A stretch of 64,000 nucleotides of DNA, from the NCBI RefSeq assembly GCF_949628265.1, contig NC_088790.1, forward strand, positions 2,112,545 to 2,176,544. Direction: 5' to 3'. The DNA is from Cloeon dipterum (Eukaryota > Arthropoda > Insecta > Ephemeroptera > Baetidae). The stretch's first letter is position 1. Every line of letters begins with the position of its first letter. A model generated the notes under the pieces. It saw only the letters and a program-made list of their open reading frames with translations, made no database searches and was not told the DNA's origin. The translations under genes were made by a program, and so were the position numbers. Shown here piece after piece: positions 34,870 through 48,500 of this stretch.

Positions 34870-35520
34870 AATGAATATTCAAGCTTGAGTTGCAGAGTGT
34901 CGGTTTACAAGGAAGTGTCGGTTTGTAAATCGATGCCAGTGACACACTAACCGTTTCACTCGCGATTAAAGCCCTTTCGAGAAAATTAAAAACTGAAGCA
35001 CTCCCGTAAGTATCAACCATGACTGGGATATAATTTAAAAACAACTTATTTATATGAATATGTTTAAAAGTGTTACCCACAATACAAAACAAAATAAAAA
35101 AAAGGAAGGCTGACATCCCAAATTGGCAACTGCCGGAAAACTTCAATCTTCGGGGGCAAAGGTGCCAAAAAAAGGGAACCCATATCCTTCTCAGACCCCT
35201 TCCGAGCAAAAGGAGCCCTGGGGACCTCCGCTGGAGGGTAAGGGGTGGTCCTGGGGCCTTCGGGGTAAGCTGACCTGGAGGCGGCGCCGCGGTTTGCGGG
35301 GGCAGAGAGCGAAGGTCGGAGGCACCTCCGAGCAAGGGGGAGACAACGGAGGCGGCCGCGGGGGCCGCTCGCTGCTGGAAAACTGCGTTGGCGGCAGTTA
35401 GAGTCGTCTTGGACGACACATTCGGCCCGAATTCACTGTGTGCCTCTCCCTGGAGTTAGCGAAACGCCATATTGAATAATCTGTCACCCGGGCATGCGCT
35501 CTACGTAAACAACTAATCCA
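34870..35520 (-). promoter_or_regulatory. RhoGAPp190: Probable promoter / 5' UTR region of RhoGAPp190
   Basis: A CpG-rich stretch (35200-35400, with GGCGCCGCGG and GGCGGCCGCGGGGGCC) stands out from AT-rich surroundings. It is followed upstream by CAATATGGCG on the minus strand, a YY1-like element common near arthropod TATA-less starts. A non-coding exon GTTCCAATGGGCCTGAG with a GTGAGC donor may lie at about 34836-34852. Open frames here on both strands look like products of high GC. Confidence 0.4.
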
Positions 35521-36274
35521 GATGGGCAATACTATCGATGTCAGAATGGCGTTTTGCCACCGTTTTTGCTGCTTTTTGAATTTATTTCAGAGTCAGGAGG
35601 GTTTTAAAATGAATGCAAAACCGATTCCAGTCTCGAGGAAGCTGATTTTAATTTCAATTTGGGTCTAAATAAAGAGGAAATAGATAACGTTTAAAATTGG
35701 TGATCGATTAAATAAGTATCGCATGTTTCCGCGGCATCTGTGGGTCATTTTTCAAACCTGCCAAAACGTTCGATCCGCTTTTAGTACTTCAGCGCGCGAA
35801 TCCTAGAGGTTTGTGCTGGCTTTTATTGTCCTTCGCTTAAAAATCAATGTCGATTTCACTAAATTATTTTAGGCTTACAAGAGCTGTATTCTTCAAGTTA
35901 GCAGTTAAATTTGAAGAAATATTATTTCAATTTAATCTTGATTCCTTCAGTTCGTTTAGGAAGTAAATAAATTTTCTGTTTTGAGTTTCATAATATCAGT
36001 AACATGCAACCAGCCTGGTTTTCTTACTTTCATTCGAAGAATTCCTTTACAGGTTTAAGAGGACTTTCAACATCACTTGTATTGTTTCTTCAGTTTATCA
36101 ACTGACAACACAATGAATTAAAGTCATTGGGTTAACTGTTGACTCACAATCAGGTGTTAATGGTGAAGAAAATTGGAGATTCATTTTATGGTTATTATGG
36201 ATTACAGGTCAAAGTTTTTGACTTGAATTTAAGAATTAAAACGACAAACTGGTTCTTGACGCGAAACAAGTTGT

Positions 36275-36280
36275 TTTATT
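36275..36280 (-). terminator. RpS14: Polyadenylation signal of RpS14
   Basis: AATAAA on the minus strand, 24 bases beyond the stop at 36304, giving the short 3' UTR typical of ribosomal protein genes. Confidence 0.7.
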
Positions 36281-36303
36281 ATAGTATAATCCAAATGTGT
36301 GAT

Positions 36304-37470
<1,167 letters not shown>

Positions 37471-37914
37471 TGTGAATCTGCAATTAATCGAAAGATTGAC
37501 ATTAATATTGATGGTTAGCCAAGGAAGAACAGGTCGGCATGTTTATCAATTCTTAAGGCCGGGTTAAGCGTCAAGATCAACCTATTTCGACTGTTTACAT
37601 GATTGAGGACGATTTTGCCACAACACACAGTACCGTATTTAGCTCTAGATTTGAGGAAAACTGAATTATTTAAGAATATTCAGTCGGCGAAATTGTCTGA
37701 CACGCGCCGAAGCATGCTTGCGGCCATCGATTTGTGTTTACCTACGTTTCGGCTCAGATTTGACCCTGATTCTCAATGCGATTTGGCCGAAAACGGACAC
37801 AAATCGGTACTATGTTAATCTAATAAGGAGGCCACACATTATATTTGGATTTTAGAGAGCCGATTACCAAAATATTTAAGGATTTTTTCGAAAAATAAAC
37901 TCACCACGGCTGCT

Positions 37915-37944
37915 GCCAAATACACAGCGCAAGGAAAGAAGCCT
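37915..37944 (-). promoter_or_regulatory. RpS14: 5'TOP transcription start and non-coding exon 1 of RpS14
   Basis: On the minus strand CTTCTTTCCTTGCGC is a terminal oligopyrimidine tract, expected at the start of ribosomal protein mRNAs for growth-dependent translation. The short exon ends GCAGCCGTG before a GTGAGT donor and would splice to ATTCACA just upstream of the ATG at 37470. Confidence 0.65.
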
Positions 37945-38069
37945 CAGCCTGTTTTTGGCGACGCGGACTCCCTCTGTGTGCGACACTGGAAAATAACTCG
38001 TACCAACATGACATACCGCAACCAGAGTGGACCGAGCTGCTCGCGACATCCGACCTGGAGACGATAGCC

Positions 38070-38104
38070 GCTTTTCAGCAATGCTGCCAACCTAAAATTT
38101 CTAG
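38070..38104. promoter_or_regulatory. Conserved 30-bp element between RpS14 and the next gene (partner 44934-44975)
   Basis: CTTTTCAGCAATGCTGCCAA followed by CCTAAAATTTCTAG is nearly the reverse complement of the sequence at 44934-44975 upstream of ZSWIM8 (GGTTTTAGATTGGCAGCATT, then GCTGAAAAGC). Both sit in regions between divergent or newly starting genes. The role is unknown; either a promoter element or a short repeat. Confidence 0.4.
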
Positions 38105-38202
38105 CTGGTGGACGTTGGACGTGGAGTTGCTCCGTAATAAAAGGAATGAAGGCTTACACAATTTATTGAAATACTGTGACAAAAACGTGGTTTGTGACAT
38201 TA

Positions 38203-38333
38203 TGTATGGTAGACTAACCATTTTCGCCCAACTCACACTTCTCGCCAGGATAGGGCATTAACATTGTTTCCCATCAGAGCGGACAGACCGAGAAGTGTTA
38301 CATAGTGATCTGAAAGCGTGAGTCCCCTATACT
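38203..38333. repeat. Dispersed ~130-bp repeat, copy 1 (partner 63597-63729)
   Basis: From TATGGTAGACT to GAGTCCCCT the sequence matches the block at 63597-63729 with few changes. It contains an internal inverted repeat, ACTCACACTTCTCGC against GCGAGAAGTGTGAGT (decayed in this copy), so it can form a hairpin. Confidence 0.75.
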
Positions 38334-38819
38334 AACCAATTGGTCCTATTGTTATCGCGGTGCCCTGTGCCTAGGGTGGTGTTTTTCCAGCGATATTCGA
38401 TGCCCCTTTTGGTGGGACATGACCGCCCGTGTGAAGATTTATTCCCAAATCCACAAAATCTGTGCCTTCAATTCAAAAATTTTTTCCCGCGGTCGCACTT
38501 TTGCATTGTTTTATGCCTGTCGTGACAGGTGGTGCCGTGGTGCCCGTGCTTCCGATAGGCTCAACGACGTTTGCGCCGAAAGTGATCAAAACTCCGCTCC
38601 TCTCCCCGTCTCCCCCTCTTTCTTACGTTCATGCACGGGGGCATGGGTATTTCATCTCTCGCGCGTCCTGTCCTTGTCCTGTCTATTCCTGCTCCTGGTC
38701 TTTCAGCAATACCGCCACTGCGTGGTGTTTCAAATTTTTCTCTTCTCAACCGTTGGTAAAAAAGCTGAAAGCGTGTGACTGATCCTTGATCTTGATTTTA
38801 TTGGTATGTTATCAGATAA

Positions 38820-39260
38820 TTATTGCAATCCATTGCATAATATTATGGTATGTGTATGTATGTACATACATAATCGCACACACATAATATGATACATACA
38901 TACATATTTAACTACTATTTTTTAATGAGTTACATACATTATTATTTATGTATGTAATGTTAATTATGTAATCGCCACTGATAACTGTTACATACACACA
39001 CACACATAATTATGCATGTTGTGCATTGTCCCGTTATGATTTTGCATGTATCATACATACATAAGCATCATCGACATTCTTTAGTCGTATACATATTATA
39101 ATGTATGTATGTATGTATCGTAATGAAATCAATGTAATTGAATTAAAAAATAGACGATTGCATTCCATAAGATTATGATGTGTATGTAATTATGTATTAC
39201 AATCCATTGAGTGCAGAATTTGCGGTTTATAATACGTAATTTGTATGCAATGCATCTGCA
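38820..39260. repeat. TACATACA/TATGTATG microsatellite region
   Basis: Dense TACATACA and TATGTATG words on both strands with local self-complementarity, upstream of the gene at 39374. A similar tract flanks the partner repeat near 63360-63740. Confidence 0.8.
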
Positions 39261-39373
39261 CCTATCATGCATTTTATGCAGATTATTGCGTGTGTCCGAT
39301 TTTAAAAACTAACGCACACTTATTTTTGGTGTTTTGCCGCAGGAATCGCACAAGCTAAACCTGCATCTTGGAC

Positions 39374-42300
39374 ATGGATGTCGGCGGTTTGATGAAGAAG
39401 GTGCTTGGAGTTCCCACTGCTTCCGCCAGCAACAGTCGCGAGCAGAAGCAAAGTGAAGTCGATGAGTTCAAAGAAGTTCTCGATCGTGTAAGTCACATAT
39501 ATTATTTTGTACTAAAACCCCACATTTTCACGAGGGACACACGGACGACGCTAAATATTTGACACTAAACCCCTCCACAACAACGTGTACTTCCAATGCA
39601 TTCAAAAAATAGAAATTGTTAATTCAAACAATATTAATATTTTACAAAAATAAATTACAATTTTATGCCCTAAACTATCACAGTAATTATTATATGTTTG
39701 CGAAATCATTAACTTTACACATAACCATTTCTATTTTTTCTAAAGGATTTTGAGGGCACGATGGGAAATGTCGAGTCTCTGCCTCCGCATCAGATGTTCC
39801 AGTCTCCTTCGAAGGAAGAAGAGATGCTGGCTCTGGAACTTGCTGTTCAGGAGAATGAAATGGAGTTGGAACGTGCTAAAGCCGAGATTTCTTCCTTGTC
39901 AAGCCAACTGGCCATCTACGAGGAGGTGCACAAGCAGGACAAAGAGCTGCACAAGCAGGACAAAAGGTTGCACGAAGCAAATGAATCTCTCTTGGAGGTC
40001 AAAGACCAGAATATAAGAGATCTAGGTAATTAAGAAGTCAATTTTTGATCACATCTCTGTAATCTTACTGTCAACCCACAGAGAAGCAGCTCTCAAAAAT
40101 AACTAGTGCTCAGAAAAGCAAACAGGGATCTGAAAAGCGGCTGCTGCGATCCCTTGTGACGTTGGGAGAGAAACTGGAACAGCATGGTAACTTTTATTTC
40201 TATAGGGCTTGATAGTTATAATTTTGGTGAATTTATGGTTATTGTTTTTGTATTGCTTTTGTATCACTTCAATCAAGTTCCCTATTCTCTTCAAGATACA
40301 TGAATCAGTGGGTCTTTTTACTCTGTCTGGAAAAACATTGTTACTTTTAATATTGATGGGAAATCAGCTTAAATAGTTTTAATACAAATTGTTGACATGG
40401 AAAACTATTAGAAATTTTTGTCAAAATGCTGAAAAATAGTAAATTATAAGATTATCTTTTGAAATTATATAGCCCAATGATTTTTTACCATAACGAAAAT
40501 TTACAAAGCGCGGAAAATTTATAAATCTTTTGGAAGTCTGAACAATTTCCACGACGTTAGAAATTACCAAAATTGAATTGTCTTATTGAACATTGCGTAA
40601 TCCAAATTTCAGCTAAATTGAGCCAAAAACTGATTTTTTAACCAAATTTAAAATTTGAAATCCTAAATATGGCTGAAATTTCCATATTTTGTGGTTCTCA
40701 CATCAGGAATTGAATAATTTCACCAAGAAATAAGACAATCATGATAATAGATGATAATCGTTAAGAGTTTGTCGGTTTTCATCGCTTATACTAAAATTTC
40801 CTTTCCGTGACCGCAGGTCTTCTTACCATTCACTACCAGAAGAAACTGACTGGTTGGAAGGCTGGGTTGATGAGTGAAGGTAAAATATGATCAAATATAT
40901 TATTTAACAAATAAGTCTCATGCAACTCTCGTTTTTTTAACTCAGCTAACGACGGACAAGCTGCCTTGGAGGATAGAAATGCCACTATTGTCATCAGTTC
41001 AAACAATAATGATGAGGCTGAAGACGCAATTGAGCCTGGGAAAGAGCATGAATTTCCTTCTCGTGAGGCAATTCAAGGGCAAGGTTTGGCTGCACCCTTG
41101 CCTGAAGGTGCCGAGTGTGCCCTGTTGCCAGAAGCAAGAGAAGATGGGGACATGATGGAGGGGGAGGCCGGCAACAATGTCGAGGAGGAAAAGGATGGAA
41201 GTGGCGAAATGGTCGATCCCTCTGAAGTGGCCATGGAGGATGCAAATCAATCCAGCACAGGCAAGGGTAACTTATACCCTGAAACAACACGTATCAATGA
41301 CAGCAACTTTGTTGCTGAGAATGAGGCAGCAGCTTACATTGAAGAACCAGTTGGGTTGTGAGTAGAGTGAGATTTACTTAAGAATAAATTGTTGATGCGA
41401 CCTTCTATTTTAGAAAACCAGAACAATCCTCGACTGAGAAAGACCAAGAAGCTGTCTCTGCTGGGGCTGGACTGGCTCAGAAGAAGCGTCAGAAGAAGAA
41501 GAAGAGCAGGAAGCCCAAGACGCCAGAAAGTGAGAATCAGTCATGCACTCAGCCCGCTCGAAAGGTACAAATAAACTAACAAATGCTTAACGCCAAATCC
41601 ACGCCAGAATCATAACTTTTAGGCTTTCTGAAAGAGTTAAACTATTTGGAATTGAAGTAGTATTTAGTTATCATGTAATTTTAACAATTTTGAATGACTT
41701 ACCTTTTGAAGGATTCAATTGATTTATGAAACAAATGCTCCCACACCCTAATAAAATGCTCATTTTAGGAAATTCAACATATTACAAACTCTTAACTAAA
41801 CAAAAAGCTTAACAAAACTTAACTTAGCTTAACTTAACAAAAGGAAATTCTCGTTTGGTTGTTGGAAGTTGCGCGATTTTATCCGGGAGCATAGGATGGT
41901 TTCTTAAATTTCTTAAATAAGGTTATTTCCGTATGTATGTAGGAGTCTGTGTCTGGAGATCCTGTCTTGTCCGAAGACAAAGAACCTGTTGCCCAAGAGG
42001 TGGATCTGCCTGAGCCTAAACTCGACGAGGCCCAAGAATCCAAAGTCTTGGAAGAGAAGGAAGACGAATGTCTGCCAAAGATCAGCAGGAAGCGCAAACG
42101 TGCTCGAGGATCAAAGAAGAAAGTACCCACTGACTCCCTGGTTGCCACGCAGATTTGCTTGCCACTCAAAGAAGACTTCATGCTGATCAAATCCAATAAT
42201 GTTAAAAGTCGCCCCCTGCAGTTTGACGTCACCCCTTGTGACGATGACCCTCAAGATGCTAAATCTGCTCCACAGGATGATTTACCAGACATTCCTGAGA

Positions 42301-42465
42301 AAAAGATGGTAGTGTTTTCAAGTCAGATATGATATAGAAATGCTTAGTTTTTCTTCTCATTAGAAGGTAATGTCTCCTATCGGCAAGCCAGCAAAGAAGA
42401 GGCAACTTCCCATAATGTCAAAAGTTATGGCGGGGCAGAAATGGCACATCAAAGACTTGAACTAA
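39374..42465 (+). CDS. Unrecognised acidic/lysine-rich coiled-coil protein, 530 aa
   Basis: Eight coding exons with consistent phases: 39374-39487, 39746-40025, 40082-40186, 40817-40879, 40946-41357, 41414-41564, 41943-42308 and 42364-42465. The ATG lies just after a CAG acceptor and begins MDVGGLMKKVLGVP. Residues ~55-140 form a strong coiled coil (EEEMLALELAVQENEMELE, then a KQDKELHKQDK repeat). Residues ~165-360 are acidic and disordered. They are followed by lysine clusters (KKRQKKKKSRKPK; SRKRKRARGSKKK) that look like nuclear localisation signals. The tail GKPAKKRQLPIMSKV, then AGQKWHIKDLN, is hydrophobic/basic. I do not recognise the family. A nuclear or chromosomal scaffold protein is a guess from composition. 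Confidence 0.8.
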
Positions 42466-42606
42466 TCCTATATAAGCATCAACAGCTGAGAGATACAAAT
42501 TGGCATTTTTTTTTAGAAGTTTCTAATAGCTCATGATAAATGCTTTGAATTTTTGCTACTAAATTTTTTTCGCTATATGGAGATGCTTCTCAGCAAGTTT
42601 TGACCT

Positions 42607-42612
42607 AATAAA
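42607..42612 (+). terminator. Polyadenylation signal of the 530-aa protein gene
   Basis: AATAAA about 140 bases past the TAA at 42463-42465. Confidence 0.6.
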
Positions 42613-42619
42613 AAAACGC

Positions 42620-43520
42620 TATTTAAATTGATTGCATTTATTTCTATCTTCATTGTGGAGCTTTTTTCATTTTCATTGCTTAATAAAAAGCTTTTAATTA
42701 AATTTGTAGGAAGATTTCCATTTTCCATGGAACTAAAGCGGCATTTTTAAATTCCAAGTCTAAAAATGGGATGACTATCCGTCTTCACTTTTTTCAACAA
42801 ATGGAAATGTGACAAAGCTGTTTCTAAGTACTGCATATTGCGGAAAGACTGGAAAGAGGAACTAAATGGAATGTTTAGGCAATTGTAGATAGGTGACTGC
42901 CACCCAGTTGGAGTAAGCATCGCTCGCATCACAGATGCCAGACCTTCGTCAATTTCTTCTACCTCGTAAGTAATAATTAAATTTTCTACAAGATCTGATA
43001 AAGAATTAAATGCTACAAAATTTACCTCATTAATTAAATTTCTTATATAAATATGTGGCATTGAAGGTTGCCTCAATTTTAATTAAATTTAATTACAGTT
43101 TCACAGCAGGGGCCAAAACAAAATTTAACATACGGAAATTCGCAATTGTATTAATCTCCGTGAGTGTTAATTTGCTTACAATCTTTCAAATCTGCAATAA
43201 GTCATTAAAAAAATTAGTTTCTATTTATAAATTATATAATTATCTCAAGTATCTTAAGTGCCCCAAAAATCACAAACACTGCCGTCATTTGCTCCAGAAA
43301 TCAATCTATTTCAGTCAAAAAGTGCAACATTGAGTACTGTTTAAATTAAAACCGACACACTAATGTGAAACATGTCTAGATAAAAAACTTTCCTAGACCA
43401 ATTTTGAAAGAAATAATTTTTCATTCTCTATTAAATGATTTATCATATCCTTGAGATTATTTAAAAGTTTCCAACTCATTGAAGGCATTTTAAATAATAA
43501 AAAAAAAAAATAAACACGAG
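42620..43520. other. Intergenic AT-rich DNA, no gene seen
   Basis: Short open frames only; no splice-supported exon or repeat recognised. Confidence 0.45.
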
Positions 43521-43523
43521 TTT

Positions 43524-44075
43524 GTCGTTTCAGGTAATCCAACTCTATCAATGCTGTTAGAACTGCCTCCAAGCATCCCTGGCTCGCCTCTTCCCGAGCT
43601 TCCGTCCACCAGTGGTGCGGTCGACTCTAAAGGAATAAGTGCAGCCAAACCCTTGCCGTCCGCAGACACCATCACTTCCAATTCCCTTCCTGTTTTGCTA
43701 TGTAAGATGAATGAAATGTACAACATTCTCCTTTCTAAGTATTTTCTTTTTCTCATCCAGCGACCATCAAGAGCAGCAACGAATTCGAAGAGCAACTGCA
43801 GAAGTTTGATCGAAATGCAGTCAGTGCAGATATTTAAATTACCCTCCGTCTACAGGACGTTAGTTTTTCTTTATAGGTTGATAATGGTCAGACAAATTTG
43901 CTGGAAGAGCTGCCGCAAGACATTGTGGAGCTGATAGAGGATCTCTCTCACTGGACAGAGTGCTGAGCGGAGGCTTTGTTGAGCAGCCGTCCGAGGAGCA
44001 AAAGCCAACGCCTGCGACCACCACGTCGCCCCTGCTCACCCACCTGCTCCAGACCACTGCCACGATCTCAGGTGC
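43524..44075 (+). pseudogene. Broken exon block resembling BRD8 (bromodomain-containing NuA4/TIP60 subunit)
   Basis: Three exon-like pieces join in frame. The first, 43524-43700, encodes NPTLSMLLELPPSIPGSP and ends at a GTAAGA donor. The second, 43761-43821, encodes STIKSSNEFEEQLQKFDRNA. The third, 43877-44075, encodes NLLEELPQDIVELIEDL, then a frame break in a CTCTCT tract, then a piece containing TSPLLTHLLQTTATIS. The PTLS-LLE and SPLL--LL motifs and the EEL...DI--IIED-like segment recall the middle part of BRD8. There is no SANT domain upstream and no bromodomain downstream, and the frame is broken by two bases, so it is a truncated duplicate or relic. The family assignment is tentative. 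Confidence 0.35.
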
Positions 44076-44399
44076 TGAATAAAAGCAATGTAATATACAA
44101 GCAAGCCACAGTCCTTCTCAGTTGTCAATTTAGCATTCGGTCATAATGGCGCAGCTACAGACGAGTGGCAAACCAACCACCGGCAGTTTATTGGCCACGT
44201 CCACGCCTGTCAAGAGAGACGTCGCTCTCTTCCTGCCAGTTATTTCCAGCTTTGCTTCTAGTTCTGTGGCAGGCACTGAGCAGCAGCCACAACAACAGCC
44301 AGCGGCAGGGACGAGCTCACCTTCTTCATGTTTGTCCGTTGTTGATACCTATTATCCCTATTATTTATTTATTTATTTCAGTTGAATATTTTTAAGTTG

Positions 44400-45240
44400 G
44401 ATTTTTGGCCTATTTCATAGTGTAGCAGTACTGTAAAATAATATAGAATGCCACAGGACGCTAAAAATTGAAACAGTTTTATGCAGATCTTTTATATTTA
44501 AGCAAATTCCTGAGCGTAAGTTCAGCATGATGTGTATTACAGGCACAGGCGAATCAATCAGGAGTTCTAATGTTAAATTTTGCAAAATATTTTCTTGTGG
44601 CTATTTTTTTAGAATTTAATAAGAAACTGTATTTTTTCAATAAGGTATTTACGTTTGTCTCAATTAAAGATGTTATATGGACCATTCAGTAACGATGACG
44701 TCATATTATGAAACGAGATAAACTTTGAGCTTGGGGATGAAATTTTCCAAGTAGAGGATTTTATTAAGTCGTTGGTTGGACACAACATGCTAGCTTTTTC
44801 TCTGGATAGCATATATATTCGTGCTGAAAGCGACGGGTAAAAAGAGTCTTCATCGAGAAACAAATTGGGTGGATAGTGCACGAAACTAAACAAACCACAA
44901 CAGCTGCATTAGCAACCCGCTGGCTGCCATCTACGTTAGAAGGTTTTAGATTGGCAGCATTGCTGAAAAGCTGCCATCTCCCGTTTGGTTCGTGAGCGGC
45001 TAAGTTCACACTCGTGAAACTTTCCGTGGACCTAGATATTGGTTTAAATTCTGGCATTTATGTAGCTGTTTTCGTTTCAAGGCTCAAATAAATTTAAAAG
45101 CCAAGAAATTAACCCCTGTGCATTGTTTCAAATCAAGTTGGCAGCTGTTTCCCCCTCCAATTGATTTTCCGAACGAATTAAAAGGCTCACTGAAATTCTT
45201 GGCATTGTATCGACCAAAACAGTGCCGATAACGGCGGAAA
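44400..45240. other. Region upstream of ZSWIM8, no gene seen
   Basis: AT-rich, with the 44934-44975 element shared with the RpS14 upstream region. The minus-strand open frame here has no supporting features. Confidence 0.4.
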
Positions 45241-45563
45241 TTCAGGCGAAATTCTTTATTCTGTGCTTTCCCGCGTGAATCGAGGCGAGATTCGGGTCAG
45301 ACCCACTCGCAGGAAAGACGCGAATCCGCATCCCATGGACGCACGTCGGTTAATTCGAGTCTAATCGAACACGGAGAGCCGATAGGGGGGATCGAAGAGC
45401 GGGCGGGCGACGCACGGTCTGGGGCTCGCAGTTGTCGCAGGCAGCAGGGAGTACTCGCACGTCGGCGGCCATTGTTGGTGTTGTTGTTCTGCCCTGGTGC
45501 TGGTGGTGTGCGTTCAGGCCAAGTGTGGCGGATGGAACGGCCGTGAGACTGGCGCGGAGGCTG

Positions 45564-48500
45564 ATGGAGGGGGCCGCGGCGGCGGCGGCCGCCGTCGACG
45601 AGTCGTCCGACCCCATGGTCGACTGGGAGGAGGGCGAGAGTCGCTTCTCCTTCGAGGACTCGGACCGCTTCGAGGAGGACTCGCTGTGCAGCTGGTCCAG
45701 CGAGCCAGAGTCCGTCTGCAACAACTGGCGCGGCTGGAAGCGGCCCCCGGCCGCCACGGCCCAGGGCACCTTCCCCAGCGCCGCGCGCAGGTCGCTCCCT
45801 GGTCCAGGTGAGATAATCACTTTCACCCCTGACCCCCGAATTTTTTAACCTACATTCGAGCCCCCTTTGATTATTCCTCGCATTTTTTATATTTCATATA
45901 TATTCATCCTGAAATTTTCAGGGCCGGAAGGTAAGGTTTAATTGAAAAGAATTAAAAAATTTCAATGTCAGCCGCATTCGGCGAATCCGAAATGTGCAGG
46001 TTGAGCAACAGGGCGCAGCAGCTGGTCCCTGGTTTCTTTTGATGCTTATTTATTTACCATCCGGGGCGGCCAGCTGCTGCCAGGCCAGGCCAGGTAGCTT
46101 TTTTTAATTTATTTTGCGCCGACACCTCATTGTCAGTCGCATTCGCCTCCCTCTCCCCCTCCGCGACTGAGACGTGTTGCAAAACTTGAACTTGCTTTGC
46201 AACCTTTTCGCGCTGTTCATTTTTTAATATCAACTGAAGCCGGGGTTTCCCTTTAAATTCGGGGAACGTGAAGTTTTCCTGTTTGACCGAGGATAAATTT
46301 TCTCGAAATTAATTAGGTTAAACAAACCAAGATTTTTGCAGCGCGTAAGCAAAATGGTACGCTTAACTCATTTTCGAGTTAATTAAAAATTTTGGAAACT
46401 AAAAAATTATTTTGCAACTATTGCCTTAATTTTCCGGCTTCTCGAAAAAAGGAAAATACTAACAATTTCTTACCAGAATCTTCAAAGGAAATTTAATAAA
46501 GATTTGTATTTAGAAAATTATTATTCAAGTTTTCACAAATTCGGACAGTTAGGAAAATTTTCTCTTTTACCGATTTCCCGGAAAATCCGTTTAAAACTAA
46601 AAATCGCCATATTTAAAAAGCTTTATTTTATAAAAGTTTTCTGGGAAAAATTAAAGCCATTCAATTTCAATTTTCCCAGAAAACTATTATTCATATTTTT
46701 TTAGTTTTGAAAAAATTCGCTAATTTTTCAATTTAAAAAATTCCTCTTGCTGAGCACATTCCAAAAATTGAATGTTTGTAGAAATACAACCACTACTCTT
46801 TAAGCAATCATTTGATAACTTTCCGGGAATTTGAATTAATAAACGCGTCCACATTAAAAAACGACGAGTTTAAAAATTACATGTATTTTTATTTGCTTGA
46901 AAAATCACGTGTGGGAAATTATGGCTTTTGATTTTTTCGAGGAAATGTTTTCAAATAACCAGTCTTCAATTTGGCTATTTTGGAAATAACGTAAAAAATA
47001 GAGCGGATCGTCTGCAGATTTTTCTAATATTTCTTCTCAATGTTTATTAACTCATGAGATAAACTGGAAATTTCTTCAGCTTCTAAAATCTGTGCTAAAA
47101 TATTAAATTTTTTACTGATATTAAAAAATCAGCGCTAATTTATCACTAAAATTCTAAATTTTTCGATTGTTTGCCACAAAATAACACCCACAATCTTTAT
47201 AATATGCGTCACTTACTAATATTTTAGGCCTCCGATTTATCAATGTTAGCCTTTTGAATTTATCTTGCACCTCAATCGCCTTTGCCTCCCTCTCCCCCTC
47301 CCTTCCAGTCTCGCGAGCAGAGACGTGTTGCGAAACTGCAACTTTCTTTGCAACCTTTTCGCTGTTCATTATTTGTAATATCAACTCGGGGTTTCCCTTT
47401 AAATTCGGTGAATGTGTAGTTTTCCTGTTCAACGGAGGGAAAGTTCTCTCGAAATTAATTAGGAATGATAATTTTTGCAGAGCACAATGGCAAATGACAT
47501 GCTTTATTCATTTCCGAGTTTATTAGACATGGTTGAAGTTGTAAAAGCTAGAATTCCAGTTGAAATTATTGTCAAAAATTTCAAGCTTTTCGAAAAAAGA
47601 AAAGTAGTATTTTTTACTACTACCTTTTACCGATTTCCCGAAAAAGCCGTTTTAAAGATAATAAAGAAAATTCTGATTAGCCATTTAAAACTTGATTTCA
47701 TTCAAGTTGTCTAGGAAAAATTATTTTCTGAACGCAATTTTTCATATCTTTCTTGTAAAATTTTGATAAAAAATCAGTAATGTTTACTTCACTTTATAAG
47801 AAATCGTTTGAAAAATTGTGGAATTTTTCATTCAGAAACGCAAAAAATAATTTGAATTTGAAAAACCAAAACATTTTTGGGATTTTATTGTTTATATATT
47901 ATTTTTTCAAGGAAATGATTTTGAAGGACCAGTCTTTAATTTGGCTTTGTTGGAAATATTGTAACAAAAAAACAATTTTTTTCAAATATTTATCCAGAAA
48001 GTGGAAATTTGTGAATATTTCATAAAATATACTGGAAATTTCATCAACTTCTAAAATATGTGCTCAAAAATTAATTTTATTTCGCTTATGTTAAAAAATC
48101 AGCGCCGATTTTTCACTTATGTTCTAAAATTTTTCGATTCTGCCGCAAAATTTCACCCAAAATCCTTGTGATATTCACCACAAGTTTGAAAAAATATGGA
48201 AAATTCTAAATTTTTGGCCCCCGATTTACCAAAATTGGCCTAATTGAAAGATTTAAAATATTTCCTGATTTGGATTCCGCGGGCATTTTAACTCTCTAAA
48301 ACATGTTTGTGCTGCGGACACTAGGAAATTTTCTAAAATGACCCTTTGACCTTGACCGATGACCTAAAATTTGGTGTTCATTCGATCGGGCTTGGCGAGA
48401 GGAGTTCAATGCACACCTTAACTTCCTCAAATGTCCCGTAAAACCAAAAAATTAAAATTTAAACTAAAACCGACCTGCGACCTGAGATTTTCGCTCACCT

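Noticed and set aside
34868-35419. 184-codon minus-strand open frame upstream of RhoGAPp190
   Set aside because: It is driven by a GC-rich promoter-like segment. There is no similarity to any p190 N-terminus, no clear donor, and an overlapping plus-strand frame of equal quality.
45350-45826. Minus-strand 158-codon frame opposite ZSWIM8 exon 1
   Set aside because: It is a shadow of the GC-rich coding exon; poly-Ala and poly-Ser runs mirror the sense-strand codons.
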